Shown here piece after piece: positions 55,849 to 64,000 of a DNA stretch of 64,000 nt (position 1 is its first letter; the number at the start of each line of letters is the position of its first letter). Below the pieces are notes generated by a model. That model searched no databases, was not told where the DNA came from, and was given only the letters and a program-made list of their open reading frames with translations. The translations under genes and the position numbers were made by a program. This stretch comes from Maribacter halichondriae (GTDB lineage: Bacteria > Bacteroidota > Bacteroidia > Flavobacteriales > Flavobacteriaceae): NCBI RefSeq assembly GCF_027474825.1, contig NZ_CP107030.1:2982529-3046528 (forward strand), in the 5' to 3' direction.

Positions 55849-58372
55849 TTAAAAGCTAAGCCTAAAACTAAAATTAGGAGTCAGACCAAGGGAAACATTT
55901 TCAACCTTTTCAATTTCATCATTTTCGTTTAGACGGTAGTAGGTATCCAAAATATTGGTGCGATCGGTAAAATTCAATACTGATACCCCAATGGAGGCAC
56001 CAACTTCTGGACTCAGGTCGAAATCATAAATAGCGGAGGCGTCAGCACGCAGATATTCGGGCAATCGGCTACTATTGGCTTCCGAATAGTTGATACGACT
56101 AGGAAAAAATGTGGTATTAATCGGGTTTTCTTCGAAAGGTTCGGTAAAGGGCTTTCCTGTGCGGTAGTTGAGTCCAACACCGAACCTGAAATTGTTATAG
56201 GTATAGGTGCCGGCGAGGGTAAACGTATGTCTAATATCCAAATTATTCGGAAAGGTATTCGGTACAACATCCTCAAAATAATAATCGTTCAAATTAAAGG
56301 CATAACTGAACCAGAGGCTATAGTCGTTGGTTTTATTATTGACGAGAAATTCGACTCCTTTTACTTCATACTTTCCAATTTCTCCACCAAATTGAAATGG
56401 GTTCTGAAAACCTTGGGTCTCCGTACTGATTCCGTTGACTTCTTTGTAAAAGCTTTCTAAGCTCACATATAAATCTCTATAATTATAGTTGAAACCCAGT
56501 GAGGCTTGTTTACTCTTTGTGATGGGTAGTTGATTACCATCCGATAATATCCAACGTCGTTTTTCTATTCCTAAGAAATTCTGTTCAAGGTCTACAATCT
56601 GATTGGTGGCCTGACTTTTAAATTCTCCCAAAAATTCCACTTTGAGATTATCGGTCAAGGCATAATGCATGTTCAATCGAGGTTCTACCACGATTTCATC
56701 GAAAGTATCCAAATTGTTGAAATAATTCAGGCGTCCACCGACCCTTGCCAAAAACTTTTGGTTCGAAGATTCATATCCTATTTCAGAGAATACGGAATGG
56801 GTATGCATAACTTCAAGAATATCACTTTTAAATGGGGGTTGGTCGACATCGGTAAAATTCAATATTCCGGTTTCACTAAATTGATAGCCATTGAGCCAAT
56901 GTAGTTTGGAATCCATTTTATAATGCGTATTCAATTTGGCACCTCTTTCCAATACCCTATTGGTCTGCGTTAGGCTTTGTTGTCCATTTACCGTAGTGTT
57001 TTCGGAATCTAATTCATACTGTGAAGAATATGCGTTGAGGTGCGTAGAAAAAGTATCGCTCCAATGACTCTCAATGCTTCCACCCAACGAGAGATTGGTC
57101 TGGTCCAACATACTTTGCGAACTTCTTGAAGCATCTTCGTTCGTTTCGCTATAATCAAGATTGTTGTTGATATTGATAAAACTTAACCTAATCTTGTGTT
57201 TTTCATTGATATCATATAATAGTTTTCCAGTGAAATCATAAAAGAAAAACTGCCGTTTTGGGTCACTTCCGAATCTTGAAAGGCCCGTACAGAAAACTGA
57301 TTATAGGCGGGTGTATTTAAAAAATCGGTCAATGATCGACGGGCTGAAAATTGAAAGGCCAATTTTTCCCCTAAAGGAATTTGTCCAAATACATCGGCAC
57401 TGATAAAGTTCGCCCCTGCACCGCCAAAATAGGTATCGGTCAACTCGTTCTTTGTTTCCATATTGATGACACCGCTAACCCCGTCACCGTATTCGGAACT
57501 GGTTCCGTTTTTGATGATGGTCACCTTATCGGTGAGATAAGGGTTAAACGCCGAGATCAAACCAAAAAAGTGTCCGGATTGATACATTTTGATACCGTCC
57601 CAGAGAATAAGGTTTTGGTCGTTCGTTCCTCCTCTGATATTAATGTCGGAAACCGTTTCATCGATACTCTTGATACCTGGGAGGGCCTGTATGGTCTGTA
57701 GTACATCGGGTTCTATAGATCCGGGTAGAATTCCGAAGGCGCCGGTATTCAATTCAATACTCGCATCGGTCTGTTTAACGAGCCCCGAGGTCAATAGCTC
57801 GATGACCACGACTTCATCCAATTGTTGTACGTTCTGTGCCAATACCAACTCGGCACAGGATTCAAGATTTACCAACTCCTCGGCTATAACAAATAAAGGC
57901 TTGAACCCCAAGTGCTGAATTTGTAGCACGGCTTTTCTCGGAATATTTTCAAGGATGAACTTTCCATCAAAATCGGTAATTAGGGCTATTTCGGTGTCCA
58001 AAACCTGAACCGTCGCACCGGGAATGGTATTTTGTTCGAAATTATCAAGCACCACACCACAGATAGTTACGGTAGTACTTTTTGAAAGGGTATAATACCG
58101 TTCGTTGAGTTTTCTAATCTTTATCTGGGTCTGTTTTTCTATGTCGTTCAGAATGGCTTCGAGCGTATCATTTTTTGGTACGCGAATCTCTACAGGTCGA
58201 ATATCCTCATCGACATAGGAAAACTTTACATCGAATTGTTGTTCAAGTTCTTGAATATAGGTGATGAGTAGTTTGGGTACAGCTGTCTCTTGTGCGTTGC
58301 CAGTCTTTACGAAAAGCAGCAGAGAAAGAAAAAAAGAAGGTATGCAAAGCGTTTAAGGCGCGTTTTCGGCAT
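55849..58372 (-). pseudogene. TonB-dependent receptor with STN domain, partner of the sigma/FecR pair, two frameshifts
   Basis: Three reading-frame segments make one receptor of about 840 residues. Segment 1: ATG 58372, inside the end of fecR, encodes M-P-K-T-R-L-K-R-F-A-Y-L-L-F and breaks in a seven-T coding run (plus-strand A 58329-58335). One more T gives L-S-L-L-L-F-V-K-T-G-N-A-Q, a complete signal peptide. Segment 2 (to 57183): an STN domain (I-Q-E-L-E-Q-Q-F-D-V-K-F-S-Y), a carboxypeptidase-like domain (G-V-V-L-D-N-F-E) and the plug (I-N-I-R-G-G-T-N-D). A second break near 57241-57250 needs one more T and restores S-F-Y-D-F-T-G-K-L. Segment 3 is the barrel ending R-L-S-F. The STN domain should signal to FecR on ligand binding. 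Ligand unknown. Confidence 0.82.
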
Positions 58373-59264
58373 AGAACAGCACTTTATTCCCCTCTAATTT
58401 AAACTTTATTCGGGAAGGAACACTAATACTTTGCAACGCCAATTCGGTCTCGGTATTGCTGAAAGTACCTGTGAAAAGCTGATCTGTATCTACATTTTGG
58501 GTTTCCACCTTGATATTATGTTGTCTTTCAAACTCATTTAAAACATATTTTAGGGGAATACTCTTAAACGAACTTTCATCGTTCATCCATGCCGGTACAT
58601 TCGTATTTGGGGCCTCGGCATCAACTATTTTTCCGTGAATTACCATGAAGGAAGTACCTGCAGGTAATTTAGTTTCTTTTTCGTTGAAGGTAACACTGAC
58701 CAGACCTTCATAACAAGTAACCTCGAAAAAATCCCCACGATTCTCGACATTGAATTGTGTGCCCAGAACGGTCACGGTACCGTTTTCGGTGGCGACGGTA
58801 AAACGTTTCCCTTTTGCTACTTTGAAAAAGGCTTCGCCTTCAAGGGCAATGTTTCGTTTTTCGTCCCATTTCTTTTCGTTGTAGGAGATTTGGGAATCAG
58901 CATTTAATATTATGGTAGAAGCATCCGGAAGTACCACTTCTTTATTTTCCGCATATTGGGTCGAAATGTTCTCATCCAAAGAATTAAGATAGAAATATGA
59001 ACCGGTTAAAAGAACGGCGATAGCCGCAGCAACCCGCAAGAACTTCTTAAAAGGATGCAATTGCACAACCTTTGTACTGTTCAAAGTCTGCTTGTTCTTC
59101 AAGGCCGTAAAAGCCTGATTTGCATCGAATTCAGGAGCTTCCAAACTATTCGAAGCTTCAAGAATACGTTGGTACGAAGCATACTCGTCGGACAATTTAA
59201 ATTCCGCGAGCTTCGCTTCAGTGAGTTCGTTGTTCAGCCATTTTGCCAAGTAATTTTCTTGCAT
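58353..59264 (-). CDS. FecR-family anti-sigma factor
   Basis: The 303-residue protein has an N-terminal cytosolic part, one membrane helix (about residues 78-95, R-V-A-A-A-I-A-V-L-L-T-G), and a periplasmic FecR domain (L-P-D-A-S-T-I-I-L-N-A-D-S, G-E-A-F-F-K-V-A) followed by a DUF4974 domain at the C-terminus. Such proteins hold an ECF sigma factor until the cognate TonB receptor signals. It is followed directly, with a 20-base overlap, by the receptor gene and preceded by the sigma gene, the standard order. Confidence 0.93.
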   Translation of the reverse strand: MQENYLAKWLNNELTEAKLAEFKLSDEYASYQRILEASNSLEAPEFDANQAFTALKNKQTLNSTKVVQLHPFKKFLRVAAAIAVLLTGSYFYLNSLDENISTQYAENKEVVLPDASTIILNADSQISYNEKKWDEKRNIALEGEAFFKVAKGKRFTVATENGTVTVLGTQFNVENRGDFFEVTCYEGLVSVTFNEKETKLPAGTSFMVIHGKIVDAEAPNTNVPAWMNDESSFKSIPLKYVLNEFERQHNIKVETQNVDTDQLFTGTFSNTETELALQSISVPSRIKFKLEGNKVLFYAENAP

Positions 59265-59301
59265 GATTTCTAGCTTTGTACCTTAATAACAATCGTTTAA
59301 G

Positions 59302-59324
59302 AAAAAACCCTACTTTTTTGGGTT
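59302..59324 (-). terminator. Weak terminator or attenuator between the sigma and fecR genes
   Basis: On the minus strand, AACCC and GGGTT pair around a 9-base loop and run into TTTTTC. It could partly limit read-through from the sigma gene into fecR. Confidence 0.4.
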
Positions 59325-59351
59325 ATACTTTTCCAGTTGTGATTCTTTTTC

Positions 59352-59386
59352 AACCTGAAACATGTAACTCCAAACCTGGAACCCTT
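59352..59386. repeat. Degenerate heptanucleotide array at the sigma-gene stop
   Basis: Five units, AACCTGA, AACATGT, AACTCCA, AACCTGG, AACCCTT, sit directly after the sigma stop (minus strand). On the coding strand they read as units ending in GTT. This parallels the GGGTTAA array at the rlmB stop. Confidence 0.75.
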
Positions 59387-59898
59387 TAAATACCGTCAAT
59401 CTGTTCCCTCAACGTTTTTAGCGCCAAATGCATTCTTTTTTCAATGGCTTTTACACTTACCCCTTCCATCTCCGCGATCTCGGCATATTTCTTTCCATCT
59501 ATCCGATTCAATAGAAAAGTAGTGCGTTGGTTTTCGGGTAGATCATTCAGGGCTTTATCCAACTTTTCCCTGAACTCGTTTTCTTCCATAACGAACTCAG
59601 GGGATTCATGAGTAGATTTCAATGTCTTGTCGGCATATTTCAAACGTACTTTTTCAGCTTTGATTACGTTGAGGTAGAGATTATTGGCAACGGTATAAAC
59701 GTATGATTTGGCCTTCGCGGGGGCCACCTTCGCGCAATTCTCCCATAGTTTCATAAAAGCTTCTTGTACAGCATCATAGGCCTTTTCTTCGTTGCCAAAC
59801 TTATAATAAATGTAATTAAAAACCGTTTTAGAATTAGCCTTGAAGATTTGGCTAAATAACTGTTCCTCACATATATTATCGGTATTTTCGTTGTTCAA
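59386..59898 (-). CDS. ECF-family RNA polymerase sigma factor
   Basis: The 170-residue protein has sigma region 2 (F-N-Y-I-Y-Y-K-F-G-N-E-E-K-A-Y-D-A-V-Q-E-A-F, about residues 27-48) for core and -10 binding, and region 4 (L-P-E-N-Q-R-T-T-F-L-L, then Y-A-E-I-A-E-M-E-G-V-S, about 133-160) for -35 recognition. The start is a TTG at 59898; no in-frame ATG gives a fuller region 2. It is the transcription-side partner of the FecR anti-sigma factor and probably activates the TonB-receptor operon and itself. Confidence 0.92.
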   Translation of the reverse strand: MNNENTDNICEEQLFSQIFKANSKTVFNYIYYKFGNEEKAYDAVQEAFMKLWENCAKVAPAKAKSYVYTVANNLYLNVIKAEKVRLKYADKTLKSTHESPEFVMEENEFREKLDKALNDLPENQRTTFLLNRIDGKKYAEIAEMEGVSVKAIEKRMHLALKTLREQIDGI

Positions 59899-60005
59899 AA
59901 TGGGTTGGTTTTACCTCAAAGATATTTGAAAAAAATGAATTATAAGTAGGGTATTTACAAACCTCGTTGTTTTAGGAATGTATTAACAAAAAAATCCAAA
60001 TCGTT

Positions 60006-61769
60006 ATGAAAAAGTTATTTAAATCTTCGCTGTACGTCGGCCTACTCGCTACAGCTATGGTCTTTACAGGGTGTCAAAAAGAAGAATATGATGTGCCTGA
60101 CCCACAAGAGGAAGGGGAGTCCCTGACCGCAAGTTCCGCTACCGCAAAGCTAATGGAGCGTACGGTTTCGAATGATGGTTCGTATGATAATATTGTCGAT
60201 GGCGCCAGTTGTTTCAATATACGTTTTCCGTATACCGTGAAGGTAAACGGGCTGGAGATTACCATTGATTCCAAAGAGGATCTACACTTGATCGAAGAAA
60301 TTTTTGATGCGGTCGAGGATGATGAGAACTTGTTGGATATTATATTTCCTATAACTATCACGATGGCCGATTATACCGAGATTACCATAAATGGTGAGGC
60401 AGATCTTCGTGAACTTGCCAAACAATGTAAAGAAGGTGGCGATGATGAAGATATCGAGTGTATCGATGTGGTGTACCCTGTTACATTTTTTACGTTGGAT
60501 ACCAACTCGACCCAAACGGGTAGCGTGGTCGTTGAGAGTGATAAAGAGATGCGCAGGTTTTTTGCCGGGCTTGGTGAAAATGATTTGATAAGTATACAAT
60601 ACCCTGTTGTTTTGGTCATGTTCGATGGAACTGAGGTACGCGTAAGCAGTAATGCCGAATTGGCCGAAGCCATTGAAATGGCAAAGGATGCTTGTGATGA
60701 AGACGACGACGATGATTATAATGATGATGACTTTACTAAGGAAAGATTGGATGCTCTTTTGGTAGAATGTCCATGGTTGATTCGCGATATTATGCGCGAC
60801 AATCAACTTCAGACCGAGCAGTATTTTGAATCCATTATGAACTTTACCGAAGATGGTGCCGTAAACGTAATCGATAGGGCCGGTAATAATATTACAGGTA
60901 CTTGGAGTACCAGGGTAACGGACTATAGGGTCTTGTTAAGACTTGAATTTGATGTATTGGTCGATTTTAATCTCGATTGGTTCGTGTACGAAATTTCCAA
61001 GGATAAAATCAAATTACATGAAAAGGATGGAAACTGGATCATCATGCAAAAGGCCTGTGATATTCTGAACAATGACCCCAGTACCTTGCGTGAAGTGTTA
61101 CGGGAATGTGACTGGATCATTAAAAAGGTCAAAGTCGATGGAGAGGAAATCAAACGACTCTTAGGATATGAATTCAGTTTTCAGGCTGAAGGTATCGTCA
61201 CTTTAAGTAATGGAGAAACTATAGGTGAAGGCACTTGGGAAATCACGACTAACGAACAAGGTCGATTGGTTATGGCCATTGTCATGGGTGACGAGCCAGG
61301 AGTAAGTTTTGAATGGCCGTTAACCGATTTACGTGATGATAGGTTGAAGTTCGAGATTCCCGGTACGGACTATGAATTGATATTGGAGCGCGATTGTGAT
61401 AATGATGAAGGTGACGACGACGTTGCCTGGATCCGCGGCTTGTTTATCGATTCATTATGGAACGTGGCACTTTTCTCAATGAACAATGATTCTATGGCAC
61501 AGGCCTATGTGTATGATGATTTTGAATTTAGGCAAGATGGGTCGATTGTTGTGATGAACTCTAATGGTGTGATGGCCGAAACGGGTAGATGGTTAGTCTA
61601 TCGAAACAGCGAAGATAAATTGGAAATGATCATCGCGTTCGGTTCAGAAAGCAATTACTATCCTTTGGCGAACGATTACACCATAGTCGAAGTAGAAGAA
61701 AACAGGGTGGAATTGCGCCATACCAATGATGAAGGTGGAATGGATATTCTAGTGTTGGAAAAGAAATAA
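60006..61769 (+). CDS. Large acidic lipoprotein with repeated modules
   Basis: The 587-residue protein has a lipobox ending F-T-G-C at about residue 23, followed by Q-K-E-E. After a short linker there are four repeats of about 45-50 residues (about residues 70-235) that begin F-P or Y-P-V and end in an acidic helix, for example Y-P-V-V-L-V-M-F-D-G-T-E. An Asp run (E-D-D-D-D-D-Y-N-D-D-D) separates them from three lipocalin-like modules (about 245-345, 360-475, 480-587), each with an initial W-L/I-I or W-N-V, a G-x-W/R-x-x strand and a terminal L-x-E/L-L-E-K. It is divergent from the sigma gene by 107 bases and ends at a strong terminator. Function unknown. Confidence 0.7.
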   Translation: MKKLFKSSLYVGLLATAMVFTGCQKEEYDVPDPQEEGESLTASSATAKLMERTVSNDGSYDNIVDGASCFNIRFPYTVKVNGLEITIDSKEDLHLIEEIFDAVEDDENLLDIIFPITITMADYTEITINGEADLRELAKQCKEGGDDEDIECIDVVYPVTFFTLDTNSTQTGSVVVESDKEMRRFFAGLGENDLISIQYPVVLVMFDGTEVRVSSNAELAEAIEMAKDACDEDDDDDYNDDDFTKERLDALLVECPWLIRDIMRDNQLQTEQYFESIMNFTEDGAVNVIDRAGNNITGTWSTRVTDYRVLLRLEFDVLVDFNLDWFVYEISKDKIKLHEKDGNWIIMQKACDILNNDPSTLREVLRECDWIIKKVKVDGEEIKRLLGYEFSFQAEGIVTLSNGETIGEGTWEITTNEQGRLVMAIVMGDEPGVSFEWPLTDLRDDRLKFEIPGTDYELILERDCDNDEGDDDVAWIRGLFIDSLWNVALFSMNNDSMAQAYVYDDFEFRQDGSIVVMNSNGVMAETGRWLVYRNSEDKLEMIIAFGSESNYYPLANDYTIVEVEENRVELRHTNDEGGMDILVLEKK

Positions 61770-61776
61770 ATAAGAC

Positions 61777-61806
61777 CGCCCCAACATGCAAGTGTTGGGG
61801 CGTTTT
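61777..61806 (+). terminator. Rho-independent terminator after the 60006 gene
   Basis: CGCCCCAACA pairs exactly with TGTTGGGGCG around a 6-base loop, followed by TTTTC. Confidence 0.85.
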
Positions 61807-61821
61807 CAAAATTTCTAAAAA

Positions 61822-62295
61822 ATGAAAAATATAGCAATCAATCTTACGGTTTTGATTTTGGCCATATTGGTTTTCAAATCGTGTTCCAAAGATGACGGAA
61901 AAGAGAACAATGTTGTGGATAGTTCGGACATTCCAAGCATAAAAAGTGCCATCACAAATGGAGATTGGCATATTAGCTATTATTTCGATTCAGATAAAGA
62001 AGAAACCTCCGATTATGTGGACTACATCTTTACTTTTCAAGAAAACGGAACCTTAGGAGCTACAGACGGAAATACATCACTTTCAGGCGCATGGTCTATT
62101 ACAACTTCTGATAATAGTAATGACGATACTAGTACAAGTGATGTTGATTTTAACATTTTGTTCAGCTCGCCGGAAATTTTTGAAGAACTGTCTGATGACT
62201 GGGATATCAAATCGTACTCGAACAACCAAATCGAGTTAATGGATATCAGCGGTGGAAATGGAGGAACCGACCTCCTAACCTTCAGCAAGAATTAA
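61822..62295 (+). CDS. Small lipoprotein with one lipocalin-like module
   Basis: The 157-residue protein has a lipobox K-S-C at about residue 21 followed by S-K-D-D. The mature part is a single module of about 115 residues: W-H-I-S-Y-Y-F-D, then Y-I-F-T-F-Q-E-N-G-T-L, then L-S-G-A-W-S-I-T, ending I-E-L-M-D and T-F-S-K. The same order of elements occurs three times in the protein encoded just upstream, so it looks like a stand-alone copy. It lies 15 bases past the upstream terminator and is followed by its own. Function unknown. Confidence 0.7.
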   Translation: MKNIAINLTVLILAILVFKSCSKDDGKENNVVDSSDIPSIKSAITNGDWHISYYFDSDKEETSDYVDYIFTFQENGTLGATDGNTSLSGAWSITTSDNSNDDTSTSDVDFNILFSSPEIFEELSDDWDIKSYSNNQIELMDISGGNGGTDLLTFSKN

Positions 62296-62323
62296 CACCC
62301 TTTTTGCCCCACAACCCCAAAGG

Positions 62324-62353
62324 AGCATCCATTGAAAAATGGGTGCTTTTTTT
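62324..62353 (+). terminator. Rho-independent terminator after the 61822 gene
   Basis: AGCATCCATT pairs with AATGGGTGCT (one G-T wobble) around a short A-rich loop and is followed by seven T. Confidence 0.85.
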
Positions 62354-62359
62354 GTTGCT

Positions 62360-62521
62360 TCCCTAGTCCTCCCAAAAGGGGAGGGAATACCACCCAAGGC
62401 TGCAAAACACTTTTAAGAAATAGAGAAACTTATTCACTTCGAAACGATTTGGCGAATTCCTTTATGACCATATTCATTGACGAAGCTGTTCCCTCCCCTT
62501 TGGGGAGGGTTTGGGAGGGAC
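62360..62521. repeat. MITE-like element with GC-rich terminal inverted repeats
   Basis: The left end reads TCCCTAGTCCTCCC then AAAAGGGGAGGGAATA. The right end, inverted, reads GTCCCTCCC, a 6-base insertion, then CCCAAAGGGGAGGGAACA. About 100 bases of unrelated AT-rich sequence lie between and contain no gene. The ends resemble the element at 18809-18942. It fills most of the 298-base gap before ffh. Confidence 0.7.
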
Positions 62522-62560
62522 TTTTCCATCTTATTTCCCCATCTTTACCATTCTTATTCT

Positions 62561-62568
62561 TAAATTTG
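62561..62568 (+). promoter_or_regulatory. Candidate -7 element of ffh
   Basis: TAAATTTG is an exact TAnnTTTG match, 25 bases before the ffh start. No good -33 TTTG is present at the usual distance. Confidence 0.35.
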
Positions 62569-62593
62569 CTTTTCTTCAAAAATGATGTGAACG

Positions 62594-63931
62594 ATGTTCG
62601 ATAATTTAAGTGAAAAGCTCGATAAGGCCTTACATACGTTAAGAGGTCATGGGCAGATTACAGAAATCAATGTTGCCGAAACGACCAAGGAAGTCCGCAG
62701 GGCCTTGTTGGATGCCGATGTCAATTTCAAGATAGCCAAAGAGTTTACCAATAGGGTCAAGGAAAAGGCCTTAGGTCAAAATGTATTGACTACGCTACAG
62801 CCTGGGCAGTTGATGGTCAAGATCGTAAAAGATGAACTGACCGAACTCATGGGTGGTGAGACCGAGGGAATCAATCTTTCGGGAACTCCTTCGATTATCT
62901 TAATGTCAGGACTACAAGGTTCGGGTAAAACTACTTTTTCAGGAAAATTGGCCAATTACCTTAAGACCAAAAAATCAAAAAAACCTTTATTGGTTGCCTG
63001 TGATGTCTATCGCCCTGCAGCAATTGATCAATTGCATGTAGTCGGAGATCAGATTGGAGTTGAGGTGTATTCGGATCGTGAAAATAATGACCCTGTATCT
63101 ATCGCACAAGCAGGTATCGCTAAGGCAAATTCAGAAGGTTTTAATGTAGTCATCATCGATACCGCGGGCCGTTTGGCGGTGGACGAAAAGATGATGAACG
63201 AAATATCGAACATTCACGCCGCGATAAAACCTCAAGAGACCCTGTTCGTGGTCGATTCGATGACCGGCCAAGATGCGGTGAATACTGCAAAGGCCTTCAA
63301 TGATGTATTGAATTTCGATGGGGTAATATTGACCAAGTTGGATGGGGATACCCGTGGTGGTGCCGCCATTTCAATTAAATCAGTCGTTAATAAGCCAATC
63401 AAGTTTATCGGTACTGGTGAAAAAATGGAGGCCATCGATGTGTTCCATCCATCCAGAATGGCGGACCGAATTTTAGGTATGGGCGATGTCATCTCTTTGG
63501 TGGAGCGGGCCCAAGAACAATTTGATGAGGAAGAGGCCCGAAAAATACAGAAGAAAATTGCCAAGAATAAATTCGGTTTTGATGATTTTTTGAGCCAAAT
63601 TCAGCAAATCAAGAAGATGGGAAACATCAAAGATTTGATGGGCATGATTCCCGGTGCCGGAAAAGCGCTAAAAGGATTGGATATCGACGACGATGCTTTC
63701 AAACATATCGAGGCGATAATCCATTCAATGACTCCCGATGAACGTTCAAATCCTTCAAAATTAAATGCAAGCCGTAAAAAGCGAATTGCAAAAGGAAGTG
63801 GTCGTGATGTGCAAGAAGTCAATCAGTTGATGAAGCAATTCGACCAAATGAGCAAGATGATGAAGATGATGCAAGGCGGCGGAGGCAAAAAGATGATGCA
63901 GATGATGGGCGGAATGAAGGGCATGAAATAA
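62594..63931 (+). CDS. ffh: Signal recognition particle protein Ffh
   Basis: The 445-residue protein has the N-domain (L-S-E-K-L-D-K-A-L), the GTPase domain with the P-loop G-L-Q-G-S-G-K-T-T (about residue 105), D-T-A-G-R-L (about 188) and T-K-L-D-G-D (about 246), and an M domain. The M domain is Met-rich and ends in a repeated Met/Gly/Lys tail, which binds the signal sequence and 4.5S RNA. It delivers nascent membrane proteins to FtsY and the SecYEG channel. The GC-rich element precedes it by about 70 bases. Confidence 0.97.
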   Translation: MFDNLSEKLDKALHTLRGHGQITEINVAETTKEVRRALLDADVNFKIAKEFTNRVKEKALGQNVLTTLQPGQLMVKIVKDELTELMGGETEGINLSGTPSIILMSGLQGSGKTTFSGKLANYLKTKKSKKPLLVACDVYRPAAIDQLHVVGDQIGVEVYSDRENNDPVSIAQAGIAKANSEGFNVVIIDTAGRLAVDEKMMNEISNIHAAIKPQETLFVVDSMTGQDAVNTAKAFNDVLNFDGVILTKLDGDTRGGAAISIKSVVNKPIKFIGTGEKMEAIDVFHPSRMADRILGMGDVISLVERAQEQFDEEEARKIQKKIAKNKFGFDDFLSQIQQIKKMGNIKDLMGMIPGAGKALKGLDIDDDAFKHIEAIIHSMTPDERSNPSKLNASRKKRIAKGSGRDVQEVNQLMKQFDQMSKMMKMMQGGGGKKMMQMMGGMKGMK

Positions 63932-63956
63932 TTAACCAATTGAAGACTAAAAAAAA

Positions 63957-64000
63957 ATGAAAATATTAGACGGCCGAAAAATTTCCAACGACATCAAAGC
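63957..64000 (+). CDS. folD: Start of FolD (methylenetetrahydrofolate dehydrogenase/cyclohydrolase), cut by window edge
   Basis: Only the first 14 codons are visible: M-K-I-L-D-G-R-K-I-S-N-D-I-K. This matches the FolD N-terminus (L-D-G-K-x-x-S-x-x-I-K). The ffh-folD order is common in flavobacteria. It starts after a run of nine A. Identity rests on a short fragment and the neighbour. Confidence 0.7.
   Translation, partial: MKILDGRKISNDIK

Overview
The window comes from a marine-type member of the Flavobacteriaceae (Bacteroidota). The evidence is a SusC/SusD pair, ECF sigma/FecR/TonB-receptor signalling, DUF5723-type outer-membrane proteins, a Bacteroidota-type promoter (TTTG-N19-TACATTTG) in front of rpsL, AT-rich spacers, and a flavobacterial green-type proteorhodopsin next to blh. 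The genus cannot be fixed from the sequence alone. No rRNA, tRNA or CRISPR array was seen.

Layout. 1-4.9 kb: a polysaccharide deacetylase-family gene broken by a frameshift, a YjjG-type HAD phosphatase, and a lipoprotein/outer-membrane pair. 4.9-8.7 kb: rarA (frameshifted), a rhomboid protease, rlmB, and one member of a secreted paralogue family. 8.7-18.2 kb (minus strand): susC, susD, a lipoprotein and a terminator, then a large FG-GAP/ASPIC lipoprotein. 18.2-22.4 kb: a gene-free stretch with a palindromic MITE-like element, then four tandem copies of the secreted paralogue family. 22.6-40.1 kb: the str, S10, spc and alpha ribosomal operons in one long block (rpsL to rplQ), including two short genes (rpmD, rpmJ), secY, infA and rpoA. 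40-51 kb: carA, eno, a starch/glycogen synthase-like gene, gltA, two guanidino-group-modifying hydrolases, a TIM-barrel-like lipoprotein and an SDR protein. 51-56 kb: argS, an M90 peptidase (frameshifted), and divergent rhodopsin and blh. 56-60 kb (minus strand): sigma factor, FecR and TonB receptor. 60-64 kb: two lipoproteins sharing a module, a second MITE-like element, ffh and the start of folD.

Sequence quality matters for every reading of this window. At least eight single-base indels and one in-frame stop interrupt otherwise well-conserved genes. Three indels fall in rplC, rpsN and rpsD, where loss of the normal product should not be tolerated. Several others sit in runs of seven A or T where eight would restore the gene. 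The simplest explanation is uncorrected sequencing or assembly error, so broken genes are described here with their restored extent.

The most interesting structures are: degenerate 7-bp tandem arrays at five intergenic or gene-end positions, three of them inside the ribosomal block; the tandem secreted paralogue cluster of unknown function; a 12-13 bp inverted repeat centred in the rhodopsin/blh divergent promoter; a duplicated palindrome upstream of gltA; a structured leader before rpsD; and a palindromic repeat inserted in frame inside argS.
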